Assembly: GCA_900313265.1 (NCBI GenBank)
Contig: OMRN01000011.1
Span: 1-17,956 of the forward strand
Direction of reading: 5' to 3'
Length of the DNA stretch: 17,956 bases
Source of the DNA: an uncultured Lachnospiraceae bacterium
Lineage (GTDB): Bacteria; Bacillota; Clostridia; Lachnospirales; Lachnospiraceae
The notes below the pieces were generated by a model that did no database searches, was not told the DNA's origin, and saw nothing but the letters and a program-made list of their open reading frames with translations. The first letter of the stretch is position 1, and every line of letters starts with the position of its first letter. Below, one piece after another: positions 1 through 8,423 of this stretch. A program made the position numbers and the translations under genes.

Positions 1-1230
1 AACCTTTTAAACGGACTTGGTGTGGATACCGAATACCACTACTCCTTAATGAAGGACTTGGACGGTAATTTAAAGGTGAAGGTCCTGCTTGCCAAAGCTC
101 TTTTCGGAAACCCCGATATCCTGCTTCTGGACGAGCCCACCAACCATCTGGATCTCGATGCGATTGCCTGGCTCGAGGAATTTTTGATTAACTTTGACAA
201 CACCGTTATCGTGGTTTCCCACGACCGTTATTTCTTAAACAAGGTCTGCACACACACCGCCGACATCGACTACGGAAAAATCCAGCTGTACGCCGGAAAC
301 TACGATTTCTGGTACGAATCCAGCCAGCTTCTCATCCGTCAGATGAAGGAAGCCAACCGTAAGAAAGAGGAAAAAATCAAAGAGCTGCAGGAATTCATCT
401 CCCGTTTCTCCGCGAACGCCTCCAAATCCAAACAGGCAACATCGAGAAAGCGTGCACTTGAAAAAATCGAACTCGAAACCATCAAACCGTCGAGCCGTAA
501 GTATCCTTACATCGATTTTCGTCCCGACCGTGAAATCGGAAACGAAGTTCTCAGCGTGGAAGGCATCAGCAAGACCGTAAACGGTGAAAAAGTTCTCGAT
601 AATATTACGTTTATCTTAAACCGCGACGACAAGGTTGCATTTGTGGGAAGCAACGAAATTGCGAAAACCACCCTCTTCCAGATTCTCGCCGGAGAAATGG
701 AACCGGACGAGGGAACCTACAAATGGGGCGTAACCACCTCGCTTGCCTATTTTCCGAAGGACAGCACAAAGGAATTCGACAACGACTTAACAATTGCCGA
801 CTGGCTGATGGGCTACTCTCCGGTTAAAGATATTACCTATGTCCGCGGATTCTTGGGCCGTATGCTTTTTGCCGGCGAGGACGGTGTCAAGAAAGTCCGC
901 ATCCTCTCAGGAGGAGAGAAAGTCCGCTGTCTTTTAAGCAAAATGATGATCAGCGGTGCGAACTGCTTAATTTTAGACGAGCCGACCAACCATCTGGACA
1001 TGGAATCCATTACTGCACTTAACAACGGTTTGATTAAATTCCCGGGCGTGGAGCTTTTCTCCTGCCATGACCACCAGTTCGTTCAGACCACCGCAAACCG
1101 CATTATGGAAATTCTGCCGAACGGCTCCTTAATCGATAAGATGACCACCTACGACGAGTACCTGGAAAGCGATGAAATGGCAAGAAAACGTACGATTTAT
1201 ATTGCCAAGCGCGAGGACGACGAAAACTAA
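1..1230 (+). CDS. ABC-F family ATPase, 5' end outside the window
   Basis: This is the C-terminal 409 residues of a soluble duplicated ATPase of the ABC-F type; the frame is open from base 1, so the start lies upstream. The fragment begins near the end of the first ATPase domain, with a divergent signature (LDGNL, bases 58-72), Walker B LLLDEP and the H-loop VVSHDRY. A charged helical linker rich in K and E follows. The second ATPase domain has a Walker A of GSNEIAKT (646-669), signature LSGGE (904-918), Walker B LILDEP and CHDHQF. There are no membrane segments. ABC-F proteins act on ribosomes in translation or antibiotic protection; the text resembles the YbiT/YkpA-like branch, which is recollection. 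The Walker A lacks its third glycine (alanine instead). I cannot tell a housekeeping member from a resistance member. Confidence 0.9.
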   Translation, partial: NLLNGLGVDTEYHYSLMKDLDGNLKVKVLLAKALFGNPDILLLDEPTNHLDLDAIAWLEEFLINFDNTVIVVSHDRYFLNKVCTHTADIDYGKIQLYAGNYDFWYESSQLLIRQMKEANRKKEEKIKELQEFISRFSANASKSKQATSRKRALEKIELETIKPSSRKYPYIDFRPDREIGNEVLSVEGISKTVNGEKVLDNITFILNRDDKVAFVGSNEIAKTTLFQILAGEMEPDEGTYKWGVTTSLAYFPKDSTKEFDNDLTIADWLMGYSPVKDITYVRGFLGRMLFAGEDGVKKVRILSGGEKVRCLLSKMMISGANCLILDEPTNHLDMESITALNNGLIKFPGVELFSCHDHQFVQTTANRIMEILPNGSLIDKMTTYDEYLESDEMARKRTIYIAKREDDEN

Positions 1231-1243
1231 AAGAAAGATACCG

Positions 1244-1273
1244 CAGAGCCGGAAATCCGGCTCTGTTCTTTTT
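1244..1273 (+). terminator. Intrinsic terminator of the ABC-F gene
   Basis: A 9-bp GC-rich stem CAGAGCCGG / CCGGCTCTG with loop AAAT is followed by TTCTTTTT. It starts 13 bases after the ABC-F stop codon and separates that gene from the next one on the same strand. Confidence 0.9.
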
Positions 1274-1327
1274 ACGAATTTTACAAAATCCGACAGCCTT
1301 GAAATGGAAGGTTCGAAGCAAAAAATT

Positions 1328-1334
1328 GAGGAAA
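1328..1334 (+). promoter_or_regulatory. Ribosome binding site deciding the PHP-HAD start
   Basis: GAGGAAA lies 3-6 bases before ATG at 1338. The ATG at 1299 in the same frame has no such site and would add a basic 13-residue extension before the conserved PHP start MKAIDLHVHS, so 1338 is preferred. Confidence 0.7.
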
Positions 1335-1337
1335 CGA

Positions 1338-3080
1338 ATGAAAGCAATCGACTTACACGTACATTCCACATATTCCGACGGAACGATGACTCCTGCCGAA
1401 CTTCTTAAATTAGCGGAGGAGAAGGGACTTGCGGCATTCGCACTGACCGACCACGATGCAACGAAGGGACTGGATGAGATTCTTTCATTAAGCGCGGATT
1501 CTCCGGTGGAAGTCGTTCCCGGAATTGAGATTACCACGGCCGTTCCGGGCAAGGACATTCATATACTTGGATATTATGTAAACTATCATAAAAAAGAACT
1601 GCAGGAATTTTTGGATAATCTGGTCCGGACGCGTGAAGACCGCAACCGGAAAATGTGTGAACGACTCCATGATGCAGGCCTTTCTATCACCTACGAGGCT
1701 CTTCGTGCTTCGGTTACCCCGAATACCATTCTCACGCGTGCTCATTTTGCAAGATTTCTGCTCGATGCCGGCGAAGTTTCTTCCATGCAGGAAGCCTTCA
1801 GCCGCTATCTGAACGACCGCTGTCCCACCTATGTTCACCGTGAAAAAGTAAAACCGGAAGAAGCCGTTAAAATCATCCGCAAAGTCGGTGGAGTGCCGGT
1901 GCTCGCCCATCCGATTCTTTACGGATTCTCCAAAGAAAAACTGGAAAACCTTGTCGCCTCCTTAAAAGAGGCGGGGCTTGCCGGAATCGAAACTGTCTAC
2001 AGTACTTATCTTCCCGCCGACGAAAGACAGGTTCGCACCCTTGCGAAGAAATACGATCTTCTCATGACCGGCGGAAGCGATTTTCACGGAAGCAACAAAC
2101 CCCATATTCAGCTCGGAAACGGCATGGGAAAACTGTTTATTCCGGAAGAATTCCTGGATGGTATCAAGGAGGAGTATCTGCGAAATTATAACATCCCTCT
2201 AAACGGCAGCCCTGCATCAGAAAAACCGGTTTCCGCAGACAATACGGATTCTGCAATCTTACAAAAGGATTCCGTACCTGCCGGTCTGCTTTCGTTCGAC
2301 ATGGACGGAACCCTTCTTGACGATACCAAGCAGATTATGCCCGCTACAAGGCAGGCTTTGGACGACGCAATCAGCCGGGGGTATATTTTTACCATCTCCA
2401 CCGGCCGTCCCTTAACAAGCACTCTCCGTCTGGTTTCCTCGCTGGATTTGGAAAAATACAGCCCGCTAATCAGCGCGTTTAACGGTGGCTGCATTTATGA
2501 CCCGGAGAAAAAAGAAATCCTCTATAAAGAGGTTCTTGATGAAGATATCGCAAAAGGAATCACGGCCATGGTAAAAGAAGCCGGACTGCATTTTCACACC
2601 TATACGGAACGTGAAGTCATTTCCGAGCGTGACACCGAGGAAGTCCGCTACTATTCCGATTATGTGAAGATGGAATACCGTGTCTGCGAAGATGTTTTAA
2701 AAGAGGAACCCCGCCCCTATAAATTCATCACCATGCACTTAAGTAACCGTGGCGTATTAGAAGAGATGAAGGAGCGTATTCTCGCAAAATACAGTGATGA
2801 CGTGCAGTGCATTTTCAGCAACGATATGTTTCTTGAAATAATCCCGAAGAAATCCGGCAAGGATGCTGCCCTTCGCAAAATGTGTGAAATTCTGGACGTT
2901 CCTTTTGAAAAATCCTACGCCTTTGCCGACCAGGATAACGACATTTCCATGTTATCCGCCGCCGCACACGGTGTTGCCCTCGTAAACGGCTCCAAAGGCG
3001 CCAAAAAAGCCGCCGGTTATATTACCTTTACCGATAATAATCACGACGGCCTGGTTCCTTTCCTGAACGCCCTCCGTTAA
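1338..3080 (+). CDS. PHP-domain phosphoesterase fused to Cof-type HAD phosphatase
   Basis: A 580-residue fusion. Residues 1-283 form a PHP domain with DLHVHSTYSDG (H7, H9, D14), TDHD (37-40), PGIE (E64), AHP (H191) and SDFH (D248, H250), like the YciV/RNase AM type that hydrolyses nucleotide or RNA 5' ends. After a polar linker (about 284-315) comes a full HAD hydrolase of the Cof type: DMDGT (D321, D323), STGRP (354-358), K508 in SGKDAAL, and ADQDND (530-535, where GDxxND is usual). All metal-binding and nucleophile residues expected for both domains are present, so both should be active. The frame is continuous. The product is soluble and the substrates are unknown. It stands alone, between a terminator and a convergent gene; I found no clear promoter before it. 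Confidence 0.9.
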   Translation: MKAIDLHVHSTYSDGTMTPAELLKLAEEKGLAAFALTDHDATKGLDEILSLSADSPVEVVPGIEITTAVPGKDIHILGYYVNYHKKELQEFLDNLVRTREDRNRKMCERLHDAGLSITYEALRASVTPNTILTRAHFARFLLDAGEVSSMQEAFSRYLNDRCPTYVHREKVKPEEAVKIIRKVGGVPVLAHPILYGFSKEKLENLVASLKEAGLAGIETVYSTYLPADERQVRTLAKKYDLLMTGGSDFHGSNKPHIQLGNGMGKLFIPEEFLDGIKEEYLRNYNIPLNGSPASEKPVSADNTDSAILQKDSVPAGLLSFDMDGTLLDDTKQIMPATRQALDDAISRGYIFTISTGRPLTSTLRLVSSLDLEKYSPLISAFNGGCIYDPEKKEILYKEVLDEDIAKGITAMVKEAGLHFHTYTEREVISERDTEEVRYYSDYVKMEYRVCEDVLKEEPRPYKFITMHLSNRGVLEEMKERILAKYSDDVQCIFSNDMFLEIIPKKSGKDAALRKMCEILDVPFEKSYAFADQDNDISMLSAAAHGVALVNGSKGAKKAAGYITFTDNNHDGLVPFLNALR

Positions 3081-3140
3081 AGGGTGCCCAAATGCCCCGA
3101 AAGTGCCTGTCACTTTTGCCCTGAAAGTGCCTGTCACCCT
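3081..3140. repeat. REP-like tandem palindromic repeat
   Basis: On the minus strand two 24-bp units run in tandem (3114-3137 and 3090-3113). Each begins GTGACAGGCACTTTC, and they agree at 20 of their first 21 bases. The core is palindromic: AAAGTG (3100-3105) can pair with CACTTT (3111-3116), and outer AGGGTG (3081-3086) with CACCCT (3135-3140). It starts at the base after the PHP-HAD stop and covers the last codons of the opposing metallohydrolase gene. The GTGACAGGCAC core resembles intergenic repeats of Firmicutes linked to REP-associated transposases; this is from memory. Confidence 0.7.
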
Positions 3141-4393
3141 TCACGGCGGATTTCATCCAAAAAATCAATTTCCATCCCGGAATACATTTTCTCCACCCGG
3201 TCTCCGAGTTCCCGCTTTAATATTTCAAATGCATGATCACCGGTGCAGTGCCCGGTAATAATACGCTTCACTCCTGCCTTTTTCAGTGCTTCCGCGCACG
3301 CAAGTATTTCTTCATCCGATGATTTATGCAGATGAAATCCGCCGATAAAGGCATCAATCTCTTTGTTCTCATCACAATAAAAATCTCTGGCCTCGCGAAT
3401 GATATTCTCTGCCCCCGCATGCGAACAGCTGCTGATAATGACAATCCCTTTCTGCGTTCCGAGAATCAGCGTCTGTTCATGGGAAAAATCATCCGGCATT
3501 AGTTCTCCGTTTACTTCACGATACAGTTCCGCCCTTTTTCCGATTTCATCAAGACCCTTTGATGTATGCGGAATCGCAAAGGTTGACCAGCAGACAACCG
3601 GCACGAATTCTCCGCCCACATATTCGATGCGGGATTTATACTTTTCAAGCATCCCCTTCTTCGGTCCGATGTATTTCATCCCATCGTCATGTTTAGAATA
3701 AAAACACTCTCCCGCTTCTTTTCGGACATAAAGCTTCGCTTTCTTATTCACCTCGAAAAATTTCTCAAAACCGTCCGCATGATCGTAATGCGCATGAGAC
3801 AAAACCGCTGCATCGACTTTGCTTAAATCGATTCCGAGTTTCCCGGCATTTTCAAAGAACAGCTCACTCTGACCGGCATCCACTAACATTTTATACTGTC
3901 CGTACTCGATATACAGACTAAGCCCGTGCTGCGCACCCACATCCGGACAGTGTTCCCGGGCATCCGTTTCTATTTCTCCGACCGCTGAACTTTCTTCCGG
4001 AAATGCTCTTTCGCCAATCCCTTCTGCCGAATCTTCTTCCAAAATCCCCTCTGCCGGCGAATCCTTCGCATTTTCTTTAATCGTATCCTCACTTAAAACG
4101 ACAACCCGGAAAACCGACTTTGCTTTGGATGCTTTCACGCCATGTGCAATCAGTGCCGGAATGGAATAAACCGTAACATCCGCAAAAATCCCCAAAAGGC
4201 AGAACGGTCTCGTCTTCGGAAATACAAGCAGGGCGCCCACAAAAAAGAGTGCACCCAAAAACGGGATGGCCGAAACATGCCCACCCGTATTTTTATTTGA
4301 AATATTCACACCGATATTATAAAAATCAAAAAAAAGGCCGATTGCAAGAAGCAGGATAAAAAGTGCAATCCAGCCCATCTGAGAAGGTGTCAT
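3134..4393 (-). CDS. Membrane-anchored metallo-beta-lactamase-fold hydrolase
   Basis: 419 residues. The N-terminus has about three hydrophobic segments (7-27, 41-58, 63-84). The hydrolase domain starts near residue 94 (FRVVVLSEDT) and resumes at GAQHGLSLYIE (153-163). Metal ligands are visible: HAHYDH (200-205), CSHAG (323-327), GGFHLH (351-356) and GHCTG (381-385). The order of motifs and DDFSHEQTLIL (301-311) match the COG1237 group, often labelled dihydropterin/RFA-P synthase-like; the true reaction is not established. An acidic low-complexity insert (about 104-152) interrupts the first strand region. Start at 4393 is backed by GGAAAG a few bases upstream. The gene lies 148 bp after the exonuclease gene, and its stop codon is inside a REP-like repeat. 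Confidence 0.85.
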   Translation of the reverse strand: MTPSQMGWIALFILLLAIGLFFDFYNIGVNISNKNTGGHVSAIPFLGALFFVGALLVFPKTRPFCLLGIFADVTVYSIPALIAHGVKASKAKSVFRVVVLSEDTIKENAKDSPAEGILEEDSAEGIGERAFPEESSAVGEIETDAREHCPDVGAQHGLSLYIEYGQYKMLVDAGQSELFFENAGKLGIDLSKVDAAVLSHAHYDHADGFEKFFEVNKKAKLYVRKEAGECFYSKHDDGMKYIGPKKGMLEKYKSRIEYVGGEFVPVVCWSTFAIPHTSKGLDEIGKRAELYREVNGELMPDDFSHEQTLILGTQKGIVIISSCSHAGAENIIREARDFYCDENKEIDAFIGGFHLHKSSDEEILACAEALKKAGVKRIITGHCTGDHAFEILKRELGDRVEKMYSGMEIDFLDEIRREG

Positions 4394-4467
4394 TATTATC
4401 TTTCCAGTCTTCCTGCCTTAATAATCTACGATTATCGATTTATTATTTTTCTCTGCTTTCTGTCGAA

Positions 4468-4496
4468 ATTATATCGGGATGATTACACGTCTTTAC
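4468..4496 (-). promoter_or_regulatory. Possible weak promoter of the metallohydrolase gene
   Basis: The 148-bp gap upstream of the metallohydrolase gene contains a perfect TATAAT (4468-4473, read on the minus strand), but the hexamer 17 bp upstream (GTAAAG) is a poor -35. It could give this gene its own transcript; the evidence is the -10 only. No clear terminator of the exonuclease gene is visible in the same gap. Confidence 0.3.
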
Positions 4497-4541
4497 GTTG
4501 AAGTTTTACCGATATGCTTATGTTTTTTGCCATAAATGAAC

Positions 4542-5294
4542 TCACATTAATTCAAGTTCCACCGGGCAGTGATCCGACCCCATGACTTCCGAATGAATAA
4601 CGGCTTCCTTAATCCGCTCCTTCATTTTCTCGGATACGACAAAATAGTCGATCCGCCATCCGACGTTCTTCTCTCTTGCATGGAACATATAGGACCACCA
4701 TGAATAGGCATCCGTTTTATCCGGATATAAATACCGGAACGAATCCACATATCCGCTTGATAAAACCTTTGAAAAGCAGGCTCTCTCCCGGTCCGTGAAG
4801 CCCGCATTATTATGATTCGACTTCGGATTCTTTAAGTCAATCTCTTCATGCGCCACATTCAAATCTCCGCAGTAAACAACCGGTTTTGTCTCTTCGAGTT
4901 TCAGAATATAATTTAAGAATGCCGCCTCCCAGGTTTCACGGTAATCGAGCCTTGTAAGCTCTCTTTGCGAATTCGGAACATACACGTCGATAAAATAAAA
5001 ATCGTCAAATTCCGCGGTAATCACGCGTCCTTCCTTATCATGTTCTTCCACACCGATTCCGTATGTTACCGAAAGAGGCTCTTTTTTCGTAAAAACAGCC
5101 GTTCCGGAATATCCCTTTTTCTCAGCGTAATTCCAGAACTGATGATATCCCGGCAAATCAAGATCATGCTGGCCTTCCTGAAGTTTCGTCTCCTGAATGC
5201 AGAAAATATCCGCATCCGCTTCGTTAAAATAATCCATAAAGCCTTTTGTCAGGCAGGCTCTGAGCCCGTTAACATTCCATGAAATCAGTTTCAT
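4542..5294 (-). CDS. xth: Exodeoxyribonuclease III (AP endonuclease family)
   Basis: 250 residues, the normal length for the ExoIII/ExoA family of Mg-dependent exonuclease and apurinic-site endonucleases in base excision repair. Visible catalytic residues are N7 in SWNVNGLRA, E35 in QETK, Y105 in DVYVPN, D144 and N146 in GDLNVAH, and D241-H242 in GSDHCPV; WRIDYF (213-218) also fits. It is soluble and complete. The ribosome binding site is weak (AGAGAA just before the ATG). It lies 98 bp after maf with no terminator between, so it may be the last or next-to-last gene of the long minus-strand transcript. The 98-bp gap is strongly A-rich on the coding strand and holds no gene that I can see. Confidence 0.97.
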   Translation of the reverse strand: MKLISWNVNGLRACLTKGFMDYFNEADADIFCIQETKLQEGQHDLDLPGYHQFWNYAEKKGYSGTAVFTKKEPLSVTYGIGVEEHDKEGRVITAEFDDFYFIDVYVPNSQRELTRLDYRETWEAAFLNYILKLEETKPVVYCGDLNVAHEEIDLKNPKSNHNNAGFTDRERACFSKVLSSGYVDSFRYLYPDKTDAYSWWSYMFHAREKNVGWRIDYFVVSEKMKERIKEAVIHSEVMGSDHCPVELELM

Positions 5295-5392
5295 ATTCTC
5301 TGTCCGTCTTTTCCAACCGTATCGGTTTTATCTTTTTTGTTTTATTTGCTTTTTTACCCTTAACACTTTTATTCGTTATCAGCCATGAATTT

Positions 5393-6079
5393 CTATGGCG
5401 ATTCAAGGATTCTCAGTCTGTGACAGAACTCTCCGATCGGGAACCCGACCACATTCGCATACTCCCCTTCGATATGTGTTACAAATGCTCCGGCAAGCCC
5501 CTGAATTCCATAGGCACCTGCTTTATCCATCGGCTCGCCGCTTTCAATATAGGTGCGGATTTCTTCATCCGATAAGGTATCGAAGGTCACCTTCGTCTCA
5601 CTATGAAAAACAATCTCCTTTTTCGGAAGCAGAATCGTTACGCCGGTAAAAACGCTGTGAGTATCGCCGCTTAAGGATTTTAGCATATCAAAAGCATCTT
5701 CCTCATCCTTCGGTTTTCCGAGCACTTTTCCGTTATGATAAACAACCGTATCCGCTCCGATGATGCCGATGGTTGCCTGTGCAACATGTATATCACCCGC
5801 AGCCTTATCCTTCCGGTCGGCCGGTTCATTCTTTTTCCCAAAAATACTGCTAACTGCATACAATTTTTCGGAAACCGCCGAAGCCTTTGCATGGGAGAGT
5901 TTTTCAACCAGTTTCCCCGGCGGGAGATTTTCACCGACATTCTCATCCGCTTCGCTTACCATCACTTCAAACGGCAGACCGATTTGCGAAAGAAGTTCCT
6001 TCCTTCTCGGAGATGCACTGGCAAGAATCCACATCATTTGATTTCTGTTTTCATCGCTCATTTTTATCTGTTCCGCCAT
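5393..6079 (-). CDS. maf: Maf family nucleoside triphosphate pyrophosphatase
   Basis: 228 residues. Maf enzymes cleave dTTP, UTP or modified nucleotides to the monophosphate, acting in housecleaning or division control. Motifs in order: LASASPRRKELL (19-30), SEADE (42-46), GADTVV with base D110 (108-113), GKPKD (121-125), SGDTHSVFTGV (137-147), ESGEPMDKAGAYGIQG (179-194) and ANVVGFP (208-214). It is longer than the usual roughly 190-200 residues because of an N-terminal extension and a polar insert at about 75-101. Start choice is uncertain: ATG at 6079 or ATG at 6061, which has GGCGGAA upstream; both precede the conserved core. It lies 64 bp after ppk1 on the same strand. Confidence 0.93.
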   Translation of the reverse strand: MAEQIKMSDENRNQMMWILASASPRRKELLSQIGLPFEVMVSEADENVGENLPPGKLVEKLSHAKASAVSEKLYAVSSIFGKKNEPADRKDKAAGDIHVAQATIGIIGADTVVYHNGKVLGKPKDEEDAFDMLKSLSGDTHSVFTGVTILLPKKEIVFHSETKVTFDTLSDEEIRTYIESGEPMDKAGAYGIQGLAGAFVTHIEGEYANVVGFPIGEFCHRLRILESP

Positions 6080-6143
6080 TTCCCGACTGATTCGTAATTC
6101 TTTTCGTCCATATCGTTTTTCAATTTCCGCAATCCCTTCTTCC

Positions 6144-8375
6144 TTAATCCGCTGAATCCGGCGGGGTTTCCGGACGCGTCTCCGGAATAAATACTCTCGT
6201 ATCCTTTATATCATTCATCATGGATTTTTTCTTTAAAAGCGCTTCTTCGCAGAAAGCCGCCTGCGATCCGAAAGGCTGTTTTCCTCTCATATCGGCCTTT
6301 GCATAACTTCCGTCCGGATGCAGGAAATAGGCCTTTAAGTTATCCCTGAGTTCCGCATCCAGAATTCCTTTCAGACGCTCGGTTAAATCCGGTGCTTCCA
6401 CCGGGAATAAAATTTCCACCCTGCGCTCCAGGTTTCTCGGCATCCAGTCCGCAGAACTTAAATAGTATTCCTCGTTTCCGCCGTTTTTGAAATAATAAAT
6501 CCGGCTGTGCTCAAGGTAATTTCCGACGATGGAATGCACCGTGATATTATCGGAAACCCCTGCAATCCCGACGCGCAGACAGCAGATTCCTCGCACGATT
6601 AAATCGATTTTAACGCCTGCATTGGATGCCTCGTAAAGAGCCATGATAACATCCTGATCGCAAAGGGAATTCATTTTTGCAATAATTCGGCCCTCTTCTC
6701 CGTTTATCGCGTGCTCTTTCTCTCTTGCAATCAGCGATAAGAATTTATCCTTCATCCAAATCGGTGCTAAGGAGAGTTTGTTCCAGCCTTCCGGTTCGGA
6801 ATAACCCGAAAGCATGTTAAATACTGCCGTGGCATCCTCTCCGATGGCTTCGTTGCAGGTAAACATTCCGAGGTCGGTATACAGTTTCGCCGTGGCATCA
6901 TTATAGTTTCCGGTTGCAAGATGAACATACCGTCGGATGCCGTCCTCTTCCCTTCGAACAACAAGTGTAATTTTACTGTGCGTTTTTAATCCGACCAGAC
7001 CGTATATAACATGGCAGCCGGCCTTTTCAAGTTTCCTTGCCCATACAATGTTGTTTTCCTCATCAAAACGAGCCTTTAATTCCACCAGTACGGAAACCTG
7101 TTTGCCGTTATCCGCCGCCTCGGCAAGCGCTGCGATAATCGGCGAATTTCCGCTGACACGATAAAGTGTCTGCTTGATGGCAAGAACATCTTTATCTCTC
7201 GCCGCCTCCTTGATAAAATTCACCACCGGCTCAAAACTCTCGTAAGGATGGTGCATTAAAATATCTTTTTTACGAATGGATGCAAAAATATCTTCCTCGG
7301 GGTTTATGTCATAAACCGGAATCGGTGTAAACTTTTCCGTCTTGTATTCTTCAAAGCCTTCGAGTCCGTAAACCTTCATAAATACGGTCAAATCCACGGT
7401 TCCGTCAATCTTAAAAATATCCTCTTCCGCAATCTGCAGTTCTTCCACGAGAATTTTTAAGAGTTTCTTCGGAATGGAGTCCTGTACTTCGAGGCGGATT
7501 GCCTTGCCCCACTGACGCCGTTTTACCTGTTTCTCGATTTCTTTTAACAGATCTTCTGCTTCATCCTCGTCAATGGAAAGGTCGGCATTTCTCATAATTC
7601 TGAAAGGTGATGCGCAGATTACATCATAGTTTAAGAACAGTTTGCTGATATTCCTTTCTATGATTTCTTCGAGAAAAATGATTTTCTTTCCGTTTTCGCA
7701 GGGAACCGGAACGATACGGTTTAATACACCCGGAACCTGTACGGTAGCAAATTCCGTCACTTCCTTTCCCGCATGCTTGTCTTTCCCCGGCGCTTTGTCC
7801 TTACGGCGGAGAAGTGCCCCGATATTTAACGATTTGTTCCGGATTAAAGGAAACGGTCTCGAGGAATCCACTGCCATCGGAGTCAGTACCGGATAAACAT
7901 TTTCCTCAAAATATTCATCCACAAACCGTCCTTCGGTTTCCGTTAATTCTTCATGCGAACGCACAACCGTTAATCCGATTTCGGAAAGTGCCGGAATAAG
8001 ACTACGATTGTAGGTTGAATACTGACTGGCAACCAGTTCGTGTGTTTTTACGCTGATGGCAGCAAGCTGCTGCCTCGGCGTCATTCCGGCAATATCTTTC
8101 TTGGTATAATCCGCATCCACCATATCCTTTAAGGAAGCCACACGAACCATGTAGAATTCATCCAGATTCGAGGACACGATGGATAGGAATTTCAGCCGTT
8201 CAAACAAAGGAATATTTTTATCCTTTGCTTCTCCCAGGATTCTTTCGTCAAACATCAGCCACGAAAGTTCACGGTTAATATAATATTCCGGATTGTTTAA
8301 TTTAATCCCGAAATTTTCCTTTTTGTTTTCAACTACATTTGTAGTTTTATTTTTCTCATTCGTGTTTTTCTTCAT
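6144..8375 (-). CDS. ppk1: Polyphosphate kinase 1
   Basis: 743 residues. It makes inorganic polyphosphate reversibly from ATP through a phosphohistidine. It starts with the typical YYINRELSWLMFDERIL (31-47). The phosphorylated histidine is expected at H466 in LKTHSK and the second essential one at H623 in LEHSRIYYF, by analogy with E. coli H435 and H592. HLATGNYND (485-493) and SSADWMPRNLERRVE (640-654) are also family hallmarks. Residues 1-22 are a polar, lysine-rich tail. GGAGA lies a few bases before the ATG. The gene follows ppx by 48 bp on the same strand, so synthesis and breakdown enzymes of polyphosphate are paired. Complete and unremarkable in sequence. Confidence 0.97.
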   Translation of the reverse strand: MKKNTNEKNKTTNVVENKKENFGIKLNNPEYYINRELSWLMFDERILGEAKDKNIPLFERLKFLSIVSSNLDEFYMVRVASLKDMVDADYTKKDIAGMTPRQQLAAISVKTHELVASQYSTYNRSLIPALSEIGLTVVRSHEELTETEGRFVDEYFEENVYPVLTPMAVDSSRPFPLIRNKSLNIGALLRRKDKAPGKDKHAGKEVTEFATVQVPGVLNRIVPVPCENGKKIIFLEEIIERNISKLFLNYDVICASPFRIMRNADLSIDEDEAEDLLKEIEKQVKRRQWGKAIRLEVQDSIPKKLLKILVEELQIAEEDIFKIDGTVDLTVFMKVYGLEGFEEYKTEKFTPIPVYDINPEEDIFASIRKKDILMHHPYESFEPVVNFIKEAARDKDVLAIKQTLYRVSGNSPIIAALAEAADNGKQVSVLVELKARFDEENNIVWARKLEKAGCHVIYGLVGLKTHSKITLVVRREEDGIRRYVHLATGNYNDATAKLYTDLGMFTCNEAIGEDATAVFNMLSGYSEPEGWNKLSLAPIWMKDKFLSLIAREKEHAINGEEGRIIAKMNSLCDQDVIMALYEASNAGVKIDLIVRGICCLRVGIAGVSDNITVHSIVGNYLEHSRIYYFKNGGNEEYYLSSADWMPRNLERRVEILFPVEAPDLTERLKGILDAELRDNLKAYFLHPDGSYAKADMRGKQPFGSQAAFCEEALLKKKSMMNDIKDTRVFIPETRPETPPDSAD

Positions 8376-8423
8376 TTTCGTCTCCGGTTCCTTCTTTAAT
8401 AAGAACTTCCTTCCCTCCGTTTT

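Noticed and set aside
1103..1558. Minus-strand open frame of 151 codons
   Set aside because: It lies antisense over the end of the ABC-F gene, a terminator and the start of the PHP-HAD gene, and its translation shows no recognisable domain.
6064..6114. Small open frame between ppk1 and maf starting ATG GAC GAA AAG
   Set aside because: Only about 15 codons in another frame overlapping the maf start, with no convincing ribosome binding site or conservation that I can judge.
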